Assembly: GCA_026003935.1 (NCBI GenBank) | Contig: BPIE01000001.1 | Coordinates: forward strand, 434,001-498,000 | Source of the DNA: Tepidiforma sp. | GTDB lineage: Bacteria > Chloroflexota > Dehalococcoidia > Tepidiformales > Tepidiformaceae | Direction of reading: 5' to 3' | DNA: 64,000 bases | Part shown: in pieces, positions 25,936 through 34,472 of the stretch | Numbering within the stretch: position 1 is the stretch's first letter | Layout of the letters: each line of letters starts with the position of its first letter | Translations under genes and position numbers: made by a program | The notes under the pieces: model-generated | Databases searched by the model: none | What the model was told of the DNA's origin: nothing | The model's input: only the letters and a program-made list of their open reading frames with translations

Positions 25936-26615
25936 TCGGCGGCCTCGAGGGTCAGACTGACGCGGGCGAGGGAGAGGACATCGCCGGGTTCGAGGGGGGC
26001 TGCGGCGATGCGCTCGCCATTGAGGAACGTGCCGTTGCGGCTTCCGAGGTCACGGAGCTCGAGACCGCCGTCCGAACGGTGGCGGATTTCCGCGTGATGG
26101 CGGGAGACGGCAAGGTCGGGAATGACAACGTCGCAGTCGGGCCCACGCCCGAGAAGGAACGGGGTATGGGTGAGGGGTGCCCTGCGGCCATCCGCGAAGC
26201 GGAGCCGAAGCCCATGGAGGCGGCGGAGACGGACCGTGTCGCGGGTAGTGGAGGGGACCGCAGGCGAGGCGGGGTCGTGGAAGTCGGCGAGGACTGCTGG
26301 CTCGCCGGGGGAGGTCGTCGTGGAAGGCTGCAAGACAAGCTGCCAGGATGCGAAGGGCCGCAGGCCTGCTGCCCGGCAGGCGGCGCCCAAGGTTTCGATG
26401 AGGGCTTCCTGGAATTCGGCGCTGATGGGGGCCAGGGCACCTGCATCGCCGGGGCTGAGGCGGACGGTGATGCGGTTGGGGGCCTCGCCCGCGCGTGCGC
26501 CGCTGAGGACGGCATCGACGGCGGCCTGGGCGAGCTGCGCGGGGTGGAGACTGGGGGGGAGGCCAAGGCGCAGCGCGCGGGCTGCGAGGCGTTCGAACGC
26601 GGGGCGGCCGGTCAC
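25932..26615 (-). CDS. FHA domain protein, FhaA-like (DUF3662 plus FHA)
   Basis: 227 residues. The N-terminal 110 or so residues (LHPAQLAQAAVDAV, NRITVRLSPGDAGAL) fit the DUF3662 domain of FhaA; the C-terminal FHA domain has FLLGRGPDCDVVI, AVSRHHAEIR and LRDLGSRNGTFLNG. FhaA in mycobacteria binds the flippase MviN and controls peptidoglycan synthesis. GTGA overlaps join it to both the PBP gene upstream and the second FHA gene downstream, making one coupled operon. Confidence 0.85.
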   Translation of the reverse strand: MTGRPAFERLAARALRLGLPPSLHPAQLAQAAVDAVLSGARAGEAPNRITVRLSPGDAGALAPISAEFQEALIETLGAACRAAGLRPFASWQLVLQPSTTTSPGEPAVLADFHDPASPAVPSTTRDTVRLRRLHGLRLRFADGRRAPLTHTPFLLGRGPDCDVVIPDLAVSRHHAEIRHRSDGGLELRDLGSRNGTFLNGERIAAAPLEPGDVLSLARVSLTLEAAE

Positions 26616-28012
26616 CGGTTCACCGCCGCACGGATGACCTGACCGGCGATGGGCGCGGCGACTGCGCCGCCCTGGCCGCCGGATTCGACGACGACGGCAA
26701 CGGCGACGCGGGGGCGTTCGGCCGGGGCGAAGGCGATGAACCAGGCGTGGGACGTGCCGTCGCCGGCCTCCGCGGTGCCGGTCTTGCCCGCGACGGTGAT
26801 GCCGGGCACGGCGGCGCCGGGGGCGAGTCCGGCTTCGACGACGGAGACCATCATGTCGGCGACTTCAGCCGCGACGGCAGGGTCGACGACGTCCGTGAGG
26901 GAGGGGGCCGAGAGCTGGCGGACGGGCCGGCCGTCGCGGACGGCGTCGAGCGCGATGCGGGGCGCGGGGACCTGGCCCCGATTCGCCACGGCTGCCGCGA
27001 CGAGCGCCATTTGGAGCGGCGTGGCGAGCAGCTGGCCCTGGCCGAAGGCGGTCGAGGCGAGGAGCACGGTGGTGCGCGCTGCACCCGGGGCCATGAGCTG
27101 GGAGGGGGCGGTCTCAAGGGGGAAGTCGAACTCCCGGCCGAAGCCGAGCCGCCGGGCGAGCGATTCGAGGCGCTGCCAGCCAAGCTCGACGCCGACCTGC
27201 GCAAAGACGGCGTTGACCGAGTAGGTGAAGGCGTGGCTGAACGGGTAGGTTCCGACGCCCTCCGGGGTGTTGCGGCAGGAGATGGGGAACCCGTCGATGA
27301 TGATTTCGCCGGGGCATTCGACGATGGTGTCGGGGTTGATGGTCCCGGATTCGAGGGCGGCGAGGGCGGTGACCGTCTTGAACGTGCTGCCGGGGGGATA
27401 GAGGCCCTGTGTTGCGCGGTTGAGGAGGGGAGCGGAAGGGTCCTGGAGAAGGGCCTCGCCGGTGGAGCCGAGGGCTCCCGGGTCGAACGTGGGGACGCTG
27501 ACCAAAGCGAGGATGTCGCCGGTAGCCGGGTCGAGGGCGACGACGGCGCCCTTGCGCCCGCCGAGTGCTGCGCGGGCGGCGGCCTGGACGGCGGGATCGA
27601 TGGTCAGGCGGACGTCGTCGCCGCGGAGCTGCTCGCGCAGGAGCTCGTACCTGATGGCATCGAGCCAGCCGCCGCCTGCTCGGCCGGTGAGGACGGCATC
27701 GTAGACGAGCTCGATGCCCTGGGAGCCGTAGCGCGGGTCGAGGTAGCCGACGACGTGGGCGAGGGAGGCGTCGTGGAGGTAGCGGCGGCCATCGGGCAGG
27801 GTTTCGACGATGACGTTGCCGTTGCGGTCGAGGATGCGGCCGCGCGCGGGGTCGTAGAAGCGGGCGACGAGGCGCGGATTTCGGTCTTCCCCGGCGAGGC
27901 CGGTATCGAGCACTTGCCACCATGCGAGCGCAGCGAGGGCGACGACGAGGAAGGCGATGGCCAGCGCTGAGATGGCGCCGAGGCGGCGCTCGAAATCCGC
28001 CGGGCTGAGCAC
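26612..28012 (-). CDS. Penicillin-binding transpeptidase (PbpA/FtsI-like)
   Basis: 466-residue class B penicillin-binding protein that cross-links peptidoglycan. One N-terminal anchor helix (about 14-32) precedes a short dimerisation part and the transpeptidase domain with SxxK at Ser209-Lys212 (PPGSTFK), SxN at Ser265-Asn267 (YSVNA) and KTG at 410-412. Length matches actinobacterial PbpA rather than the longer FtsI. GTG start. First gene of a PBP-FHA-FHA operon, the order reversed but content equal to part of the mycobacterial pknB-pbpA-rodA-pstP-fhaB-fhaA locus. Confidence 0.92.
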   Translation of the reverse strand: MLSPADFERRLGAISALAIAFLVVALAALAWWQVLDTGLAGEDRNPRLVARFYDPARGRILDRNGNVIVETLPDGRRYLHDASLAHVVGYLDPRYGSQGIELVYDAVLTGRAGGGWLDAIRYELLREQLRGDDVRLTIDPAVQAAARAALGGRKGAVVALDPATGDILALVSVPTFDPGALGSTGEALLQDPSAPLLNRATQGLYPPGSTFKTVTALAALESGTINPDTIVECPGEIIIDGFPISCRNTPEGVGTYPFSHAFTYSVNAVFAQVGVELGWQRLESLARRLGFGREFDFPLETAPSQLMAPGAARTTVLLASTAFGQGQLLATPLQMALVAAAVANRGQVPAPRIALDAVRDGRPVRQLSAPSLTDVVDPAVAAEVADMMVSVVEAGLAPGAAVPGITVAGKTGTAEAGDGTSHAWFIAFAPAERPRVAVAVVVESGGQGGAVAAPIAGQVIRAAVNR

Positions 28013-28032
28013 GTGGAGATTGTACCGGCCGG

Positions 28033-28063
28033 CGGCGTTCCGGGGCGGAACCCCGGAACGCCG
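28033..28063 (-). terminator. Hairpin between acyl-CoA dehydrogenase and PBP genes
   Basis: A perfect 13-bp stem, CGGCGTTCCGGGG (28033-28045) with CCCCGGAACGCCG (28051-28063), encloses a 5-base loop. It lies just after the dehydrogenase stop and before the PBP start, both on the minus strand. No U-tract follows, so it may be a weak terminator or a leader structure. Confidence 0.5.
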
Positions 28064-28075
28064 GGCGCGGGCGGA

Positions 28076-29257
28076 CTACCCCCGCGGGAGGCCGAGGCCG
28101 CGGGTGGCGATGATGTTGCGCTGGATTTCGTTGGTGCCCGAGTAGATGGTGGACGGTACCGACATGAGGTAAGACTCGGGAAGCTCGCCGCGGAGCGGCG
28201 CGCGGGGCTCTTCGGGGCGGAGCTGACCGCCGAGCCCGAGCATGTTGACGCCGAAGTTGTAGATTCGCTGGCCGAGCTCCGACTGGAAGATTTTGACCAC
28301 GGATGCTTCGTAGTTCGGGACCTGGCCCTTCGACTGGATGTAGCCGATGCGATAGCCGAGGTAGCGGCCGACGTTGTTGGCCACGACGAGGTCGGCGAGG
28401 CGGGTGCGATACTTGGCGCGGCGGTCGGCGGGCCCTTCTCGGAGGGTCCGGGCGAGCTTTTCGAGGGTGCGCTTCTGGGAGGCGGTGGTGCCGATGCCGG
28501 AGCGCTCGAAATCGAGGAGCGTCATCCCGACGTACCAACCGCGGTTTTCCTCGCCGACGAGGTTCTTGGCGGGGACGCGGACGTCTTCGAAGAAGACTTC
28601 GTTGAAGTGGTGGCGGTTGGCCATATTGATGAGCGGCCGAATGGTGAGGCCGGGGGTATTTTTGATGTCGTCGATGAGGAGGAAGGAGATGCCGCGGTGC
28701 TTGGGCGCCTCGGGGTCGGTGCGGACGAGGCAGAACATCTGATTGGCGCGGTGACCGCCGGAGGTCCAGATCTTCTGGCCGTTGATGATGTAGTCGTCGC
28801 CGTCGCGGACGGCGCGGGTCTGGAGCGAAGCGAGGTCGGAGCCGGCGCCGGGTTCGGAATAGCCCTGGCACCAAATGTGCTCCCCGCTGGTGATCTTGGG
28901 GAGGTAGTAGCGCTTTTGCTCTTCGGTGCCGTGGATGATGAGGGTTGGGCCGATCATGCCGACGCCGAAGCCGCGGGTGCCGGTATCGGGCGCACCCCAG
29001 TAGCCGAATTCTTCGTTGAAGACCATCTGTTCGTAGATGGAGGCGCCAAGGCCGCCGTACTCCTTCGGCCAGGCGGGGGCAATCCAGCCGCGCTCGGCGA
29101 GCTTACGATTGAATTCGCGGGCGAACTCGAATTCTTCGTCGGAGCGTGAGCCAAGCTGTTCTCCGCCTTCTTCGAGGCGGTTGCCGAGCGTTTCCTGGAG
29201 GAACTTGCGGACTTCTGCGCGCAGGGCCTCTTCTTTTTCGCCGAAACGCAATTCCAT
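28076..29257 (-). CDS. Acyl-CoA dehydrogenase family protein
   Basis: FAD flavoenzyme, 393 residues, introducing an alpha-beta double bond into an acyl-CoA. FAD/substrate segments WCQGYSEPGAGSDLASLQT and KIWTSGGH are clear. At the MCAD catalytic-base position (YEGTxQIQR) this protein has Ser in IYSGTNEIQR. A glutamate is present instead in LDFERSG, which corresponds by motif to MCAD Thr255, the place where isovaleryl-CoA and long-chain enzymes keep their base. Branched or bulky substrates are therefore plausible. It is paralogous to the gene at 56411; both end in an identical TRGLGLPRG. Confidence 0.93.
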   Translation of the reverse strand: MELRFGEKEEALRAEVRKFLQETLGNRLEEGGEQLGSRSDEEFEFAREFNRKLAERGWIAPAWPKEYGGLGASIYEQMVFNEEFGYWGAPDTGTRGFGVGMIGPTLIIHGTEEQKRYYLPKITSGEHIWCQGYSEPGAGSDLASLQTRAVRDGDDYIINGQKIWTSGGHRANQMFCLVRTDPEAPKHRGISFLLIDDIKNTPGLTIRPLINMANRHHFNEVFFEDVRVPAKNLVGEENRGWYVGMTLLDFERSGIGTTASQKRTLEKLARTLREGPADRRAKYRTRLADLVVANNVGRYLGYRIGYIQSKGQVPNYEASVVKIFQSELGQRIYNFGVNMLGLGGQLRPEEPRAPLRGELPESYLMSVPSTIYSGTNEIQRNIIATRGLGLPRG

Positions 29258-29350
29258 GTGACGAACGAACCTCCGGTTGCGGCGTGCGGGCGGCCGCGGG
29301 TGACGTGCGGGCGGATTCTGCCAGAGTTTGGCGTGCGGCGATACCGGGGG

Positions 29351-30028
29351 TCAGGGGGTATCGGGGCCGGGGAGCTCACCGTCCTGTGCGAGCTGCTGCC
29401 AGGCGACGCGGAGGGCCTCGGAGGTAACGCGGTAGTCGAAGCCGCGGCGGCGCAGGAACCCTCCGACCTTGGCGAGGAATTCCTCGTGGGGACGTCCGAG
29501 GTAGCGGCGGCCGCGCTGGAGGGCGAGTGCGGTTGCGAGCTCGAGGTCGTCGATCCCGTCGATCGCGGCTGCCGCCGCCTCGGGGTCGATGCCGCGGCCG
29601 AGGAGCTCGTAGCGGAGCATGGCAGAACCGCGGGGGGAGACGCGCTTGCGGTCTTCGACCCATGCACGGGCGAAGCGGGCGTCATCGAGCAGGCCGGCGT
29701 TCCGGAGGCGTTCGATTTCGAAGGCGATCGTGTCTGGGTCGAACCCGCGGAGGGCGAGGCGGGTGCGCATCTCATGCTCGGAGCGCGGACGGGCATCAAG
29801 GAGGCGGAGGGCAGCTTCGTGTGCGTTGGCGCGGCGCTCCTCGATTTCGAGCCGCTCAAGGAGTTCGGGCTCAGCGGGCATGCCCTCGGCCACGCCGGCG
29901 CGTTCGCAGGCTTCTTCGGAGAAGACGAGCTCGCGGCCATCGCTGAGGGTGACGATGCGCAGGCGCCCGCGGCCCGCGGGGCTCATGGCGGTGATGACGG
30001 GAACCTGGGGACTGGATGCCTCGTCCAT
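29351..30028 (-). CDS. recX: Regulatory protein RecX
   Basis: 225-residue three-helix-repeat protein that modulates RecA filaments. The repeats are recognisable from ALRLLDARPRSEHEMRTRL, FARAWVEDRKRVSPRGSAM and the C-terminal KVGGFLRRRGFDYRVT, with GFDPDTI linking the first two. An N-terminal 50 residues (TLSDGRELVFSEE) precede the core, as is common. It begins 12 bases after the recA stop, so co-transcription is likely. Confidence 0.92.
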   Translation of the reverse strand: MDEASSPQVPVITAMSPAGRGRLRIVTLSDGRELVFSEEACERAGVAEGMPAEPELLERLEIEERRANAHEAALRLLDARPRSEHEMRTRLALRGFDPDTIAFEIERLRNAGLLDDARFARAWVEDRKRVSPRGSAMLRYELLGRGIDPEAAAAAIDGIDDLELATALALQRGRRYLGRPHEEFLAKVGGFLRRRGFDYRVTSEALRVAWQQLAQDGELPGPDTP

Positions 30029-30040
30029 AGGACCGGGGAG

Positions 30041-31075
30041 CTAGCGCTCCACCAGCTGCTCTCCTCTCACTTCGGGAACTGGCAGCCCAACCTGCCGGCG
30101 GATTTCGCGTTCGATCTCGTCGGCGAGCTCGGGGTTGTCGTCAAGGAACTGCTTTGCGTTTTCCCGGCCCTGGCCGATGCGCATGTCACCATAGCTGTAG
30201 AAGGCGCCGCTTTTGGTAAGGATGCCGTGCTCGACGCCCAAGTCAAGGATGTCGCCGGTGCGGGAGATGCCGCGCGGCGGCTCGAACATGATATCGAATT
30301 CGGCCTGACGGAAGGGAGGGGCGACTTTGTTCTTGACGATCTTGGCCTTGACGCGCCGGCCGACGATGTCGGGCCCGCGCTTGATGGAATCCACGGGACG
30401 GATGTCGATGCGGACCGAGGCGTAGAACTTCAGGGCGCGGCCGCCGGGGGTGACTTCGGGGTTCCCGAAGACGACGCCGACCTTTTCGCGCAGCTGGTTG
30501 ATGAAGATGACGGCGGTGCTGGTGCGGGCGATGGTGGCGGTGAGCTTGCGCAGTGCCTGGGACATGAGGCGCGCTTGGAGGCCGACATGCGCATCACCCA
30601 TTTCGCCTTCAATCTCGGCGCGGGGGACAAGGGCTGCGACGGAGTCGACGACGATGACGTCGACGGCGTTGGAGCGGACGAGGGTTTCGCAGATTTCGAG
30701 CGCCTGCTCGCCGGTGTCGGGCTGAGCGACGAGGAGGTCTTCGAGGCGGATGCCGAGGTCGCGGGCGTAGCCCGGGTCCATGGCGTGCTCGACGTCGATG
30801 TAGGCGGCGGTGCCACCCATTTTCTGGGCCTCGGCCATGACGTGCTGGGCGAGGGTGCTCTTTCCGGCGGATTCGGGGCCGAAGATTTCGGTGACCCGGC
30901 CGCGGGGGATGCCGCCGACACCGAGGGCGATGTCGAGTGCGAGGGAGCCCGAGGAGATGACCTCGGTGTGGTTGGCCTCGGCATTGCCGAGTTTGATGAT
31001 GGCCCCGCGGCCGAATTGCTTTTCGATTTGGGAGAGTGCGAGCTCGAGCGCGCGAGCGCGGTCTGCGTCAGACAT
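30041..31075 (-). CDS. recA: Recombinase RecA
   Basis: ATP-dependent strand-exchange protein and LexA co-protease. 344 residues. Walker [10 protein letters not shown] is at 66-74, Walker B in [15 protein letters not shown], with the L2-side signature [14 protein letters not shown] and KNKVAPPF. The C-terminal acidic tail is replaced by [13 protein letters not shown] at 31075 matches the family start. A near-consensus SOS half-palindrome and an extended -10 lie upstream; recX follows. Confidence 0.97.
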   Translation of the reverse strand: MSDADRARALELALSQIEKQFGRGAIIKLGNAEANHTEVISSGSLALDIALGVGGIPRGRVTEIFGPESAGKSTLAQHVMAEAQKMGGTAAYIDVEHAMDPGYARDLGIRLEDLLVAQPDTGEQALEICETLVRSNAVDVIVVDSVAALVPRAEIEGEMGDAHVGLQARLMSQALRKLTATIARTSTAVIFINQLREKVGVVFGNPEVTPGGRALKFYASVRIDIRPVDSIKRGPDIVGRRVKAKIVKNKVAPPFRQAEFDIMFEPPRGISRTGDILDLGVEHGILTKSGAFYSYGDMRIGQGRENAKQFLDDNPELADEIEREIRRQVGLPVPEVRGEQLVER

Positions 31076-31108
31076 GCGTGGGCCACCCGCCGTGTTCGTT
31101 CGGGGCCG

Positions 31109-31120
31109 GATGATATCATC
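31109..31120. repeat. Perfect 12-base palindrome in the recA-DUF167 intergenic region
   Basis: GATGATATCATC is self-complementary and lies 34 bases upstream of the recA ATG. It is unlike the GC-rich surroundings and could be a second operator in the recA leader or chance; it contains TATCAT, which also resembles a -10 on either strand. Confidence 0.4.
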
Positions 31121-31138
31121 GCGGCCGCCGTCGGGGGT

Positions 31139-31165
31139 ACGATAGCATGATGCGTACATGTGTTC
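31139..31165 (-). promoter_or_regulatory. Candidate recA promoter with SOS-like box
   Basis: On the minus strand GAAC-ACAT-GTAC (31165 down to 31154) differs by one base from the GAAC-N4-GTTC operator found exactly at the imuB-like gene. Nine bases downstream TGC-TATCGT (31147 to 31139) is an extended -10 form. LexA bound there would cover the -35 zone of recA. Confidence 0.5.
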
Positions 31166-31181
31166 TAGTGGAGACTGGCGC

Positions 31182-31451
31182 GTGGCGCGTTTGACGGTGC
31201 GGGTGACGCCGCGGGCCGGGCAGGATGCGATCGATGGGTTCGATGACGCGGGGGTGCTGAAGGTGCGTGTGCGGACGGCACCGACTGATGGGCAGGCGAA
31301 CGCTGCGGTCACTGCGCTGCTGGCGAAAGCGCTGGGACTTGCGGGGCGAGATGTGGTGCTCGTGCGCGGGGGCACGACGCGGGTGAAAGTGATGGAGGTC
31401 CCGCTGGACGTGGATGAGATTGTCGGCCGGCTGCGGAGGCCCGGCAGCTAA
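31182..31451 (+). CDS. DUF167 (YggU) family protein
   Basis: 89-residue protein: [35 protein letters not shown] and [15 protein letters not shown] are the three family blocks. Function is unknown. GTG at 31182 was chosen because GGAG lies 8 bases upstream and homologues begin with this LTVRV strand; the ATG at 31158 would lie inside the SOS-like box. Divergent from recA. Confidence 0.87.
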   Translation: MARLTVRVTPRAGQDAIDGFDDAGVLKVRVRTAPTDGQANAAVTALLAKALGLAGRDVVLVRGGTTRVKVMEVPLDVDEIVGRLRRPGS

Positions 31452-31527
31452 GCGCGCAGCGCGGTAACGTGGGGAGCGGCGGCGCGTCAGCCGGGCGCGC
31501 CGACTCCCGCAAGCAGGCAGGTTCAGC

Positions 31528-32916
31528 GTGCCAGCACCCGACCTCGAAACGATTGTCTCGCTCGCGAAGCGCCGCGGCTTCGTGTTCCCTTCCGCCGAGA
31601 TTTATGGCGGGTTTGCGAATGCCTACGACTACGGTCCGCTTGGTGTGGAGCTGAAGCGGAATATCCGGGAGGCGTGGTGGCGCTCGATGGTGATGGAGCG
31701 GGACGATGTGGTGGGGCTCGACGCAGCGCTCATCACGAATCCGCAGGTGTGGGTGGGAAGCGGCCATGTGGCGAACTTCACGGACCCGCTGGTGGACTGC
31801 AAACGTTGCCAGCGGCGGTTCAGGGCGGACCACCTCGAAGAGGGGGCGTATGGGGAGGTCCAGCGGGACGCGAAGGGGAACCCGGTCTGCCCGTACGACG
31901 GGGGAGAGCTGACCGAGCCGCGGCAGTTCAACATGATGTTCCGGACGCAGGTCGGTCCGGTGGCCGACGAGGCGAACATGGCCTACCTGCCGCCGGAGAC
32001 GGCGCAGGGCATCTTCGTCAATTTCGTGAACGTTCAGCAGGCGATGCGGCGGAAGCTGCCGTTCGGCATCGCGCAGACGCGGGTGAGTTTCCGGAACGAG
32101 ATTACGCCGGGGCGGTTCATTTTCCGCACGCTCGAATTCGAGCAGATGGAAATGGAGTACTTTTGCATGCCGCCAGCGGACCGTGAGAACCCGACGGAGT
32201 ACCTTGCGCTGCACCGGCAGTGGGTGGAGGAGCGGCTGCGCTGGTACATCGAGGTCATCGGGATTGCGCCGGAACGGCTGCGGCTCCGGGACCACGAGAA
32301 GGACGAACTCTCGCATTACAGCGCGGCGACGACGGACATCGAATACCTGTTCCCGTGGGGATGGGGCGAGCTGGAGGGCATCGCGGCGCGGACCGATTTC
32401 GACCTCAGCTCGCATGCGAAGCTGAGCGGGCAGCCGCTGACGTACTTCGATGAGGAGACGGGGCAGCACGTCATTCCGTGGGTGATCGAGCCGGCGGCGG
32501 GCCTGACGCGGACGCTGGCGGTGGTGCTGCTGGACGCCTACAACGAGGAGCCGGACGAGAAGGGCGAGAAGCGGGTGGTGCTGAAGTTCAAGCCGCGGAT
32601 TGCGCCGGTCAAGGTGGCGGTGCTGCCGCTTTCCAAGAACGAAGCACTGCGGCCGACCGCGCGCCGCGTGTACGACCTGCTGCGGCCAATCTGGATGACG
32701 CAGTACGACGAGACACAGAGCATCGGCCGGCGGTATCGGCGCCAGGACGAGATTGGGACGCCGTGCTGCGTGACGATCGACTTCCAGACGGTGGGGGAGA
32801 ACGGCCAGCCGGGGGACGACTGCGTAACGATCCGGGACCGGGACACGCAGGAGCAGGTGCGGGTGCCGATCAGCGGCCTCGTGGCGGCGCTGGAGGAGCG
32901 TGTTCCGCGCTGCTGA
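31528..32916 (+). CDS. glyS: Glycine--tRNA ligase, single-chain dimeric type
   Basis: Class II synthetase of the alpha2 type, 462 residues. FVFPSAEIYGGFANAYDYGP opens it (motif block cut at 20), then RQFNMMF, the motif 2 region ARVSFRNEITPGR-like QTRVSFRNEITPGRF, and motif 3 in EPAAGLTRTLAVVL. A cysteine insert (DCKRCQRRF and VCPYDGG) may bind zinc. The C-terminal anticodon-binding domain begins at APVKVAVLPLSK. GTG start. The bacterial alpha/beta (glyQ/glyS) pair is not used. Confidence 0.96.
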   Translation: MPAPDLETIVSLAKRRGFVFPSAEIYGGFANAYDYGPLGVELKRNIREAWWRSMVMERDDVVGLDAALITNPQVWVGSGHVANFTDPLVDCKRCQRRFRADHLEEGAYGEVQRDAKGNPVCPYDGGELTEPRQFNMMFRTQVGPVADEANMAYLPPETAQGIFVNFVNVQQAMRRKLPFGIAQTRVSFRNEITPGRFIFRTLEFEQMEMEYFCMPPADRENPTEYLALHRQWVEERLRWYIEVIGIAPERLRLRDHEKDELSHYSAATTDIEYLFPWGWGELEGIAARTDFDLSSHAKLSGQPLTYFDEETGQHVIPWVIEPAAGLTRTLAVVLLDAYNEEPDEKGEKRVVLKFKPRIAPVKVAVLPLSKNEALRPTARRVYDLLRPIWMTQYDETQSIGRRYRRQDEIGTPCCVTIDFQTVGENGQPGDDCVTIRDRDTQEQVRVPISGLVAALEERVPRC

Positions 32917-32949
32917 CCCCGGCAAACGGCCTTGGGACGACACAGCGAA

Positions 32950-32978
32950 GGCGGCCGGGAAAGCAAGTCCCGGCCGCC
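32950..32978. terminator. Hairpin between glyS and the convergent small gene
   Basis: An 11-bp perfect stem GGCGGCCGGGA (32950-32960) with TCCCGGCCGCC (32968-32978) and a 7-base loop. T-runs are lacking on both sides, so strength as a terminator is uncertain. Confidence 0.55.
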
Positions 32979-33000
32979 AGCATGTGCGGCTGGTCCGGAG

Positions 33001-33312
33001 TCAGCTCTGTCTGACGCCGGCGCGGCGGCAGGCCTCGCCGTACTCGGCGAGCGCGCGGACCACGGGGTCGTTGGCGGCGAGGTCGCGCGGGCCGAAGTGG
33101 TGGGTGAGGGCTTCGTAGACGTGGCGGCTGGCAGCTTCCTGTCCGGCCTCGTCATGTTCCCGGCAGCGCTGCCCATATTCGGAGATAGCGCGGACGATCG
33201 GCTGGTGAGCGGCCAGGTCGAGCGGGCCGAAGTGGTGGGTGAGCGCCTCATAGAGATGGGCCGACGCCCGCTTGACAGCTTCCTCGGGGTCAGTCACGAC
33301 GGTACTCCTCAT
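33001..33312 (-). CDS. Small internally duplicated protein, unknown
   Basis: 103 residues built from two similar units: HLYEALTHHFGPLDLAAH then PIVRAISEYGQRC, and HVYEALTHHFGPRDLAAN then PVVRALAEYGEAC. Each unit keeps YEALTHHFGP and a terminal Cys, giving a conserved His-His-Phe and one Cys per repeat, suggestive of metal or cofactor binding, though this is inference. ATG at 33312 was chosen because GGAGG lies about 10 bases upstream; an earlier ATG at 33330 would coincide with the predicted transcription start. Not a family I recognise. Confidence 0.7.
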   Translation of the reverse strand: MRSTVVTDPEEAVKRASAHLYEALTHHFGPLDLAAHQPIVRAISEYGQRCREHDEAGQEAASRHVYEALTHHFGPRDLAANDPVVRALAEYGEACRRAGVRQS

Positions 33313-33334
33313 GGATTCTCTGCCCTCCATGCAG

Positions 33335-33362
33335 ATTTAATGCAAATGTAACACAAGCGCAA
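33335..33362 (-). promoter_or_regulatory. Possible promoter of the duplicated small gene
   Basis: On the minus strand TTGCGC (33362 to 33357) and TTAAAT (33340 to 33335) are 16 bases apart in an unusually AT-rich stretch. Transcription would start near 33328, about 15 bases before the chosen ATG. Confidence 0.4.
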
Positions 33363-33415
33363 CATGCGTGAAACAGTGATTCCAGGACGGGTCTCCCTCC
33401 GGTAAAGTTCGGCCG

Positions 33416-34435
33416 ATGGTGCGCTCCCTTGAGGTTCGACCGCTTGACGCGGGGGACGCAGCGGCGTGCGGCGCGCTGCTGGCAGCGCGGCACCGTGCCG
33501 ATGCAGAGCGGCTGCCGTTCCTCGAGCCGCGCCTCGGGGAGCCTGCGGTCGCCGCGGAGGCAGTCCGCGCGGTCTTGGGGCGGCCGATGGCGCAGGGCGC
33601 GGTCGCTGTGCGGGGCGAACGCGTGGTGGGGTATTGCGCCGGGGTCGTGCAGTCGTTTTCGCCGCGGGACCTGGCGGCGCAGTTCCTGCCGCTGCGGGCG
33701 GCCGCCGTACCGTCCGCCGGTCATGCGGTCGACCCCGCGGAGGACGCGGTGGCGGTGTATCGGCTGCTCTACGCGGCGCTGGCCGAGGGCTGGGTGCGGG
33801 ATGGGGTCCTGGTGCACCGCATCGACGTGCCAGCTGGCGACCGGGCGGTCGAAGAGGCCTGGCTGACGCTCGGGTTCGGCCGGGTGATGACGGCGGCGAC
33901 CCGCCGAACCGGTGAACCGGTGGAGGGGGCTTCGAGCGGGAGCGTTCGTGTGGATGTCGCGACGGCGGAGGATTTCGCCGTCGTGCAGCGGCTGAGCCGG
34001 GAACTCGCGGCACACCACCGGCGAGCGCCGATGTTCTGGCCGGACGTCGGCGAGGCTGCGCCGGCGATGGATGGCTTTCTGCGGGCTGCGCTCGGGGGGA
34101 GCGTCCCGACGTTCCTCGCATGGGAGGGGAGCCGGGCCGTTGGGATGCAGGTGTTTCTCGACCCCGGGTTCACACCCGACGTGGTGCGGCAGGAGCAGCG
34201 GCTTTACCTGTTCGAAGGTGTGGTCAGCGAGGCGGTACGCGGGGGAGGGGTGGGGACGGCGCTGCTGCGGGCTTCCATGGCATGGGCGGCCGAGCACGGG
34301 CGAGAGCTGTGCACGCTGCACTGGGCAGCGGGGAACTTTTCGGGGGCGCCGTTCTGGCTGGGGCATGGCTTCGTGCCGGTGGAGCACACGATGGAGCGGC
34401 GCATCGACGAGCGCGCGCTCTGGGGCAGAGGCTGA
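33416..34435 (+). CDS. GNAT family N-acetyltransferase, two-domain
   Basis: 339 residues containing a degenerate N-terminal GNAT-like half (RGERVVGYCAGVV, WLTLGFGRVM) and an intact C-terminal GNAT domain: VRGGGVGTALLRASMAWA forms the acetyl-CoA pyrophosphate loop and FWLGHGFVPVEHTM the closing strand. The substrate is unknown. The O-antigen-ligase-like gene starts 37 bases later on the same strand. Confidence 0.82.
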   Translation: MVRSLEVRPLDAGDAAACGALLAARHRADAERLPFLEPRLGEPAVAAEAVRAVLGRPMAQGAVAVRGERVVGYCAGVVQSFSPRDLAAQFLPLRAAAVPSAGHAVDPAEDAVAVYRLLYAALAEGWVRDGVLVHRIDVPAGDRAVEEAWLTLGFGRVMTAATRRTGEPVEGASSGSVRVDVATAEDFAVVQRLSRELAAHHRRAPMFWPDVGEAAPAMDGFLRAALGGSVPTFLAWEGSRAVGMQVFLDPGFTPDVVRQEQRLYLFEGVVSEAVRGGGVGTALLRASMAWAAEHGRELCTLHWAAGNFSGAPFWLGHGFVPVEHTMERRIDERALWGRG

Positions 34436-34472
34436 ACCGGGCCATACGCGGCGTTGCGGGTACCATGGCTGC

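Noticed and set aside
31109-31120. GATGATATCATC as the main LexA site for recA
   Set aside because: It does not match the GAAC-N4-GTTC motif; kept only as a palindrome of unknown role.
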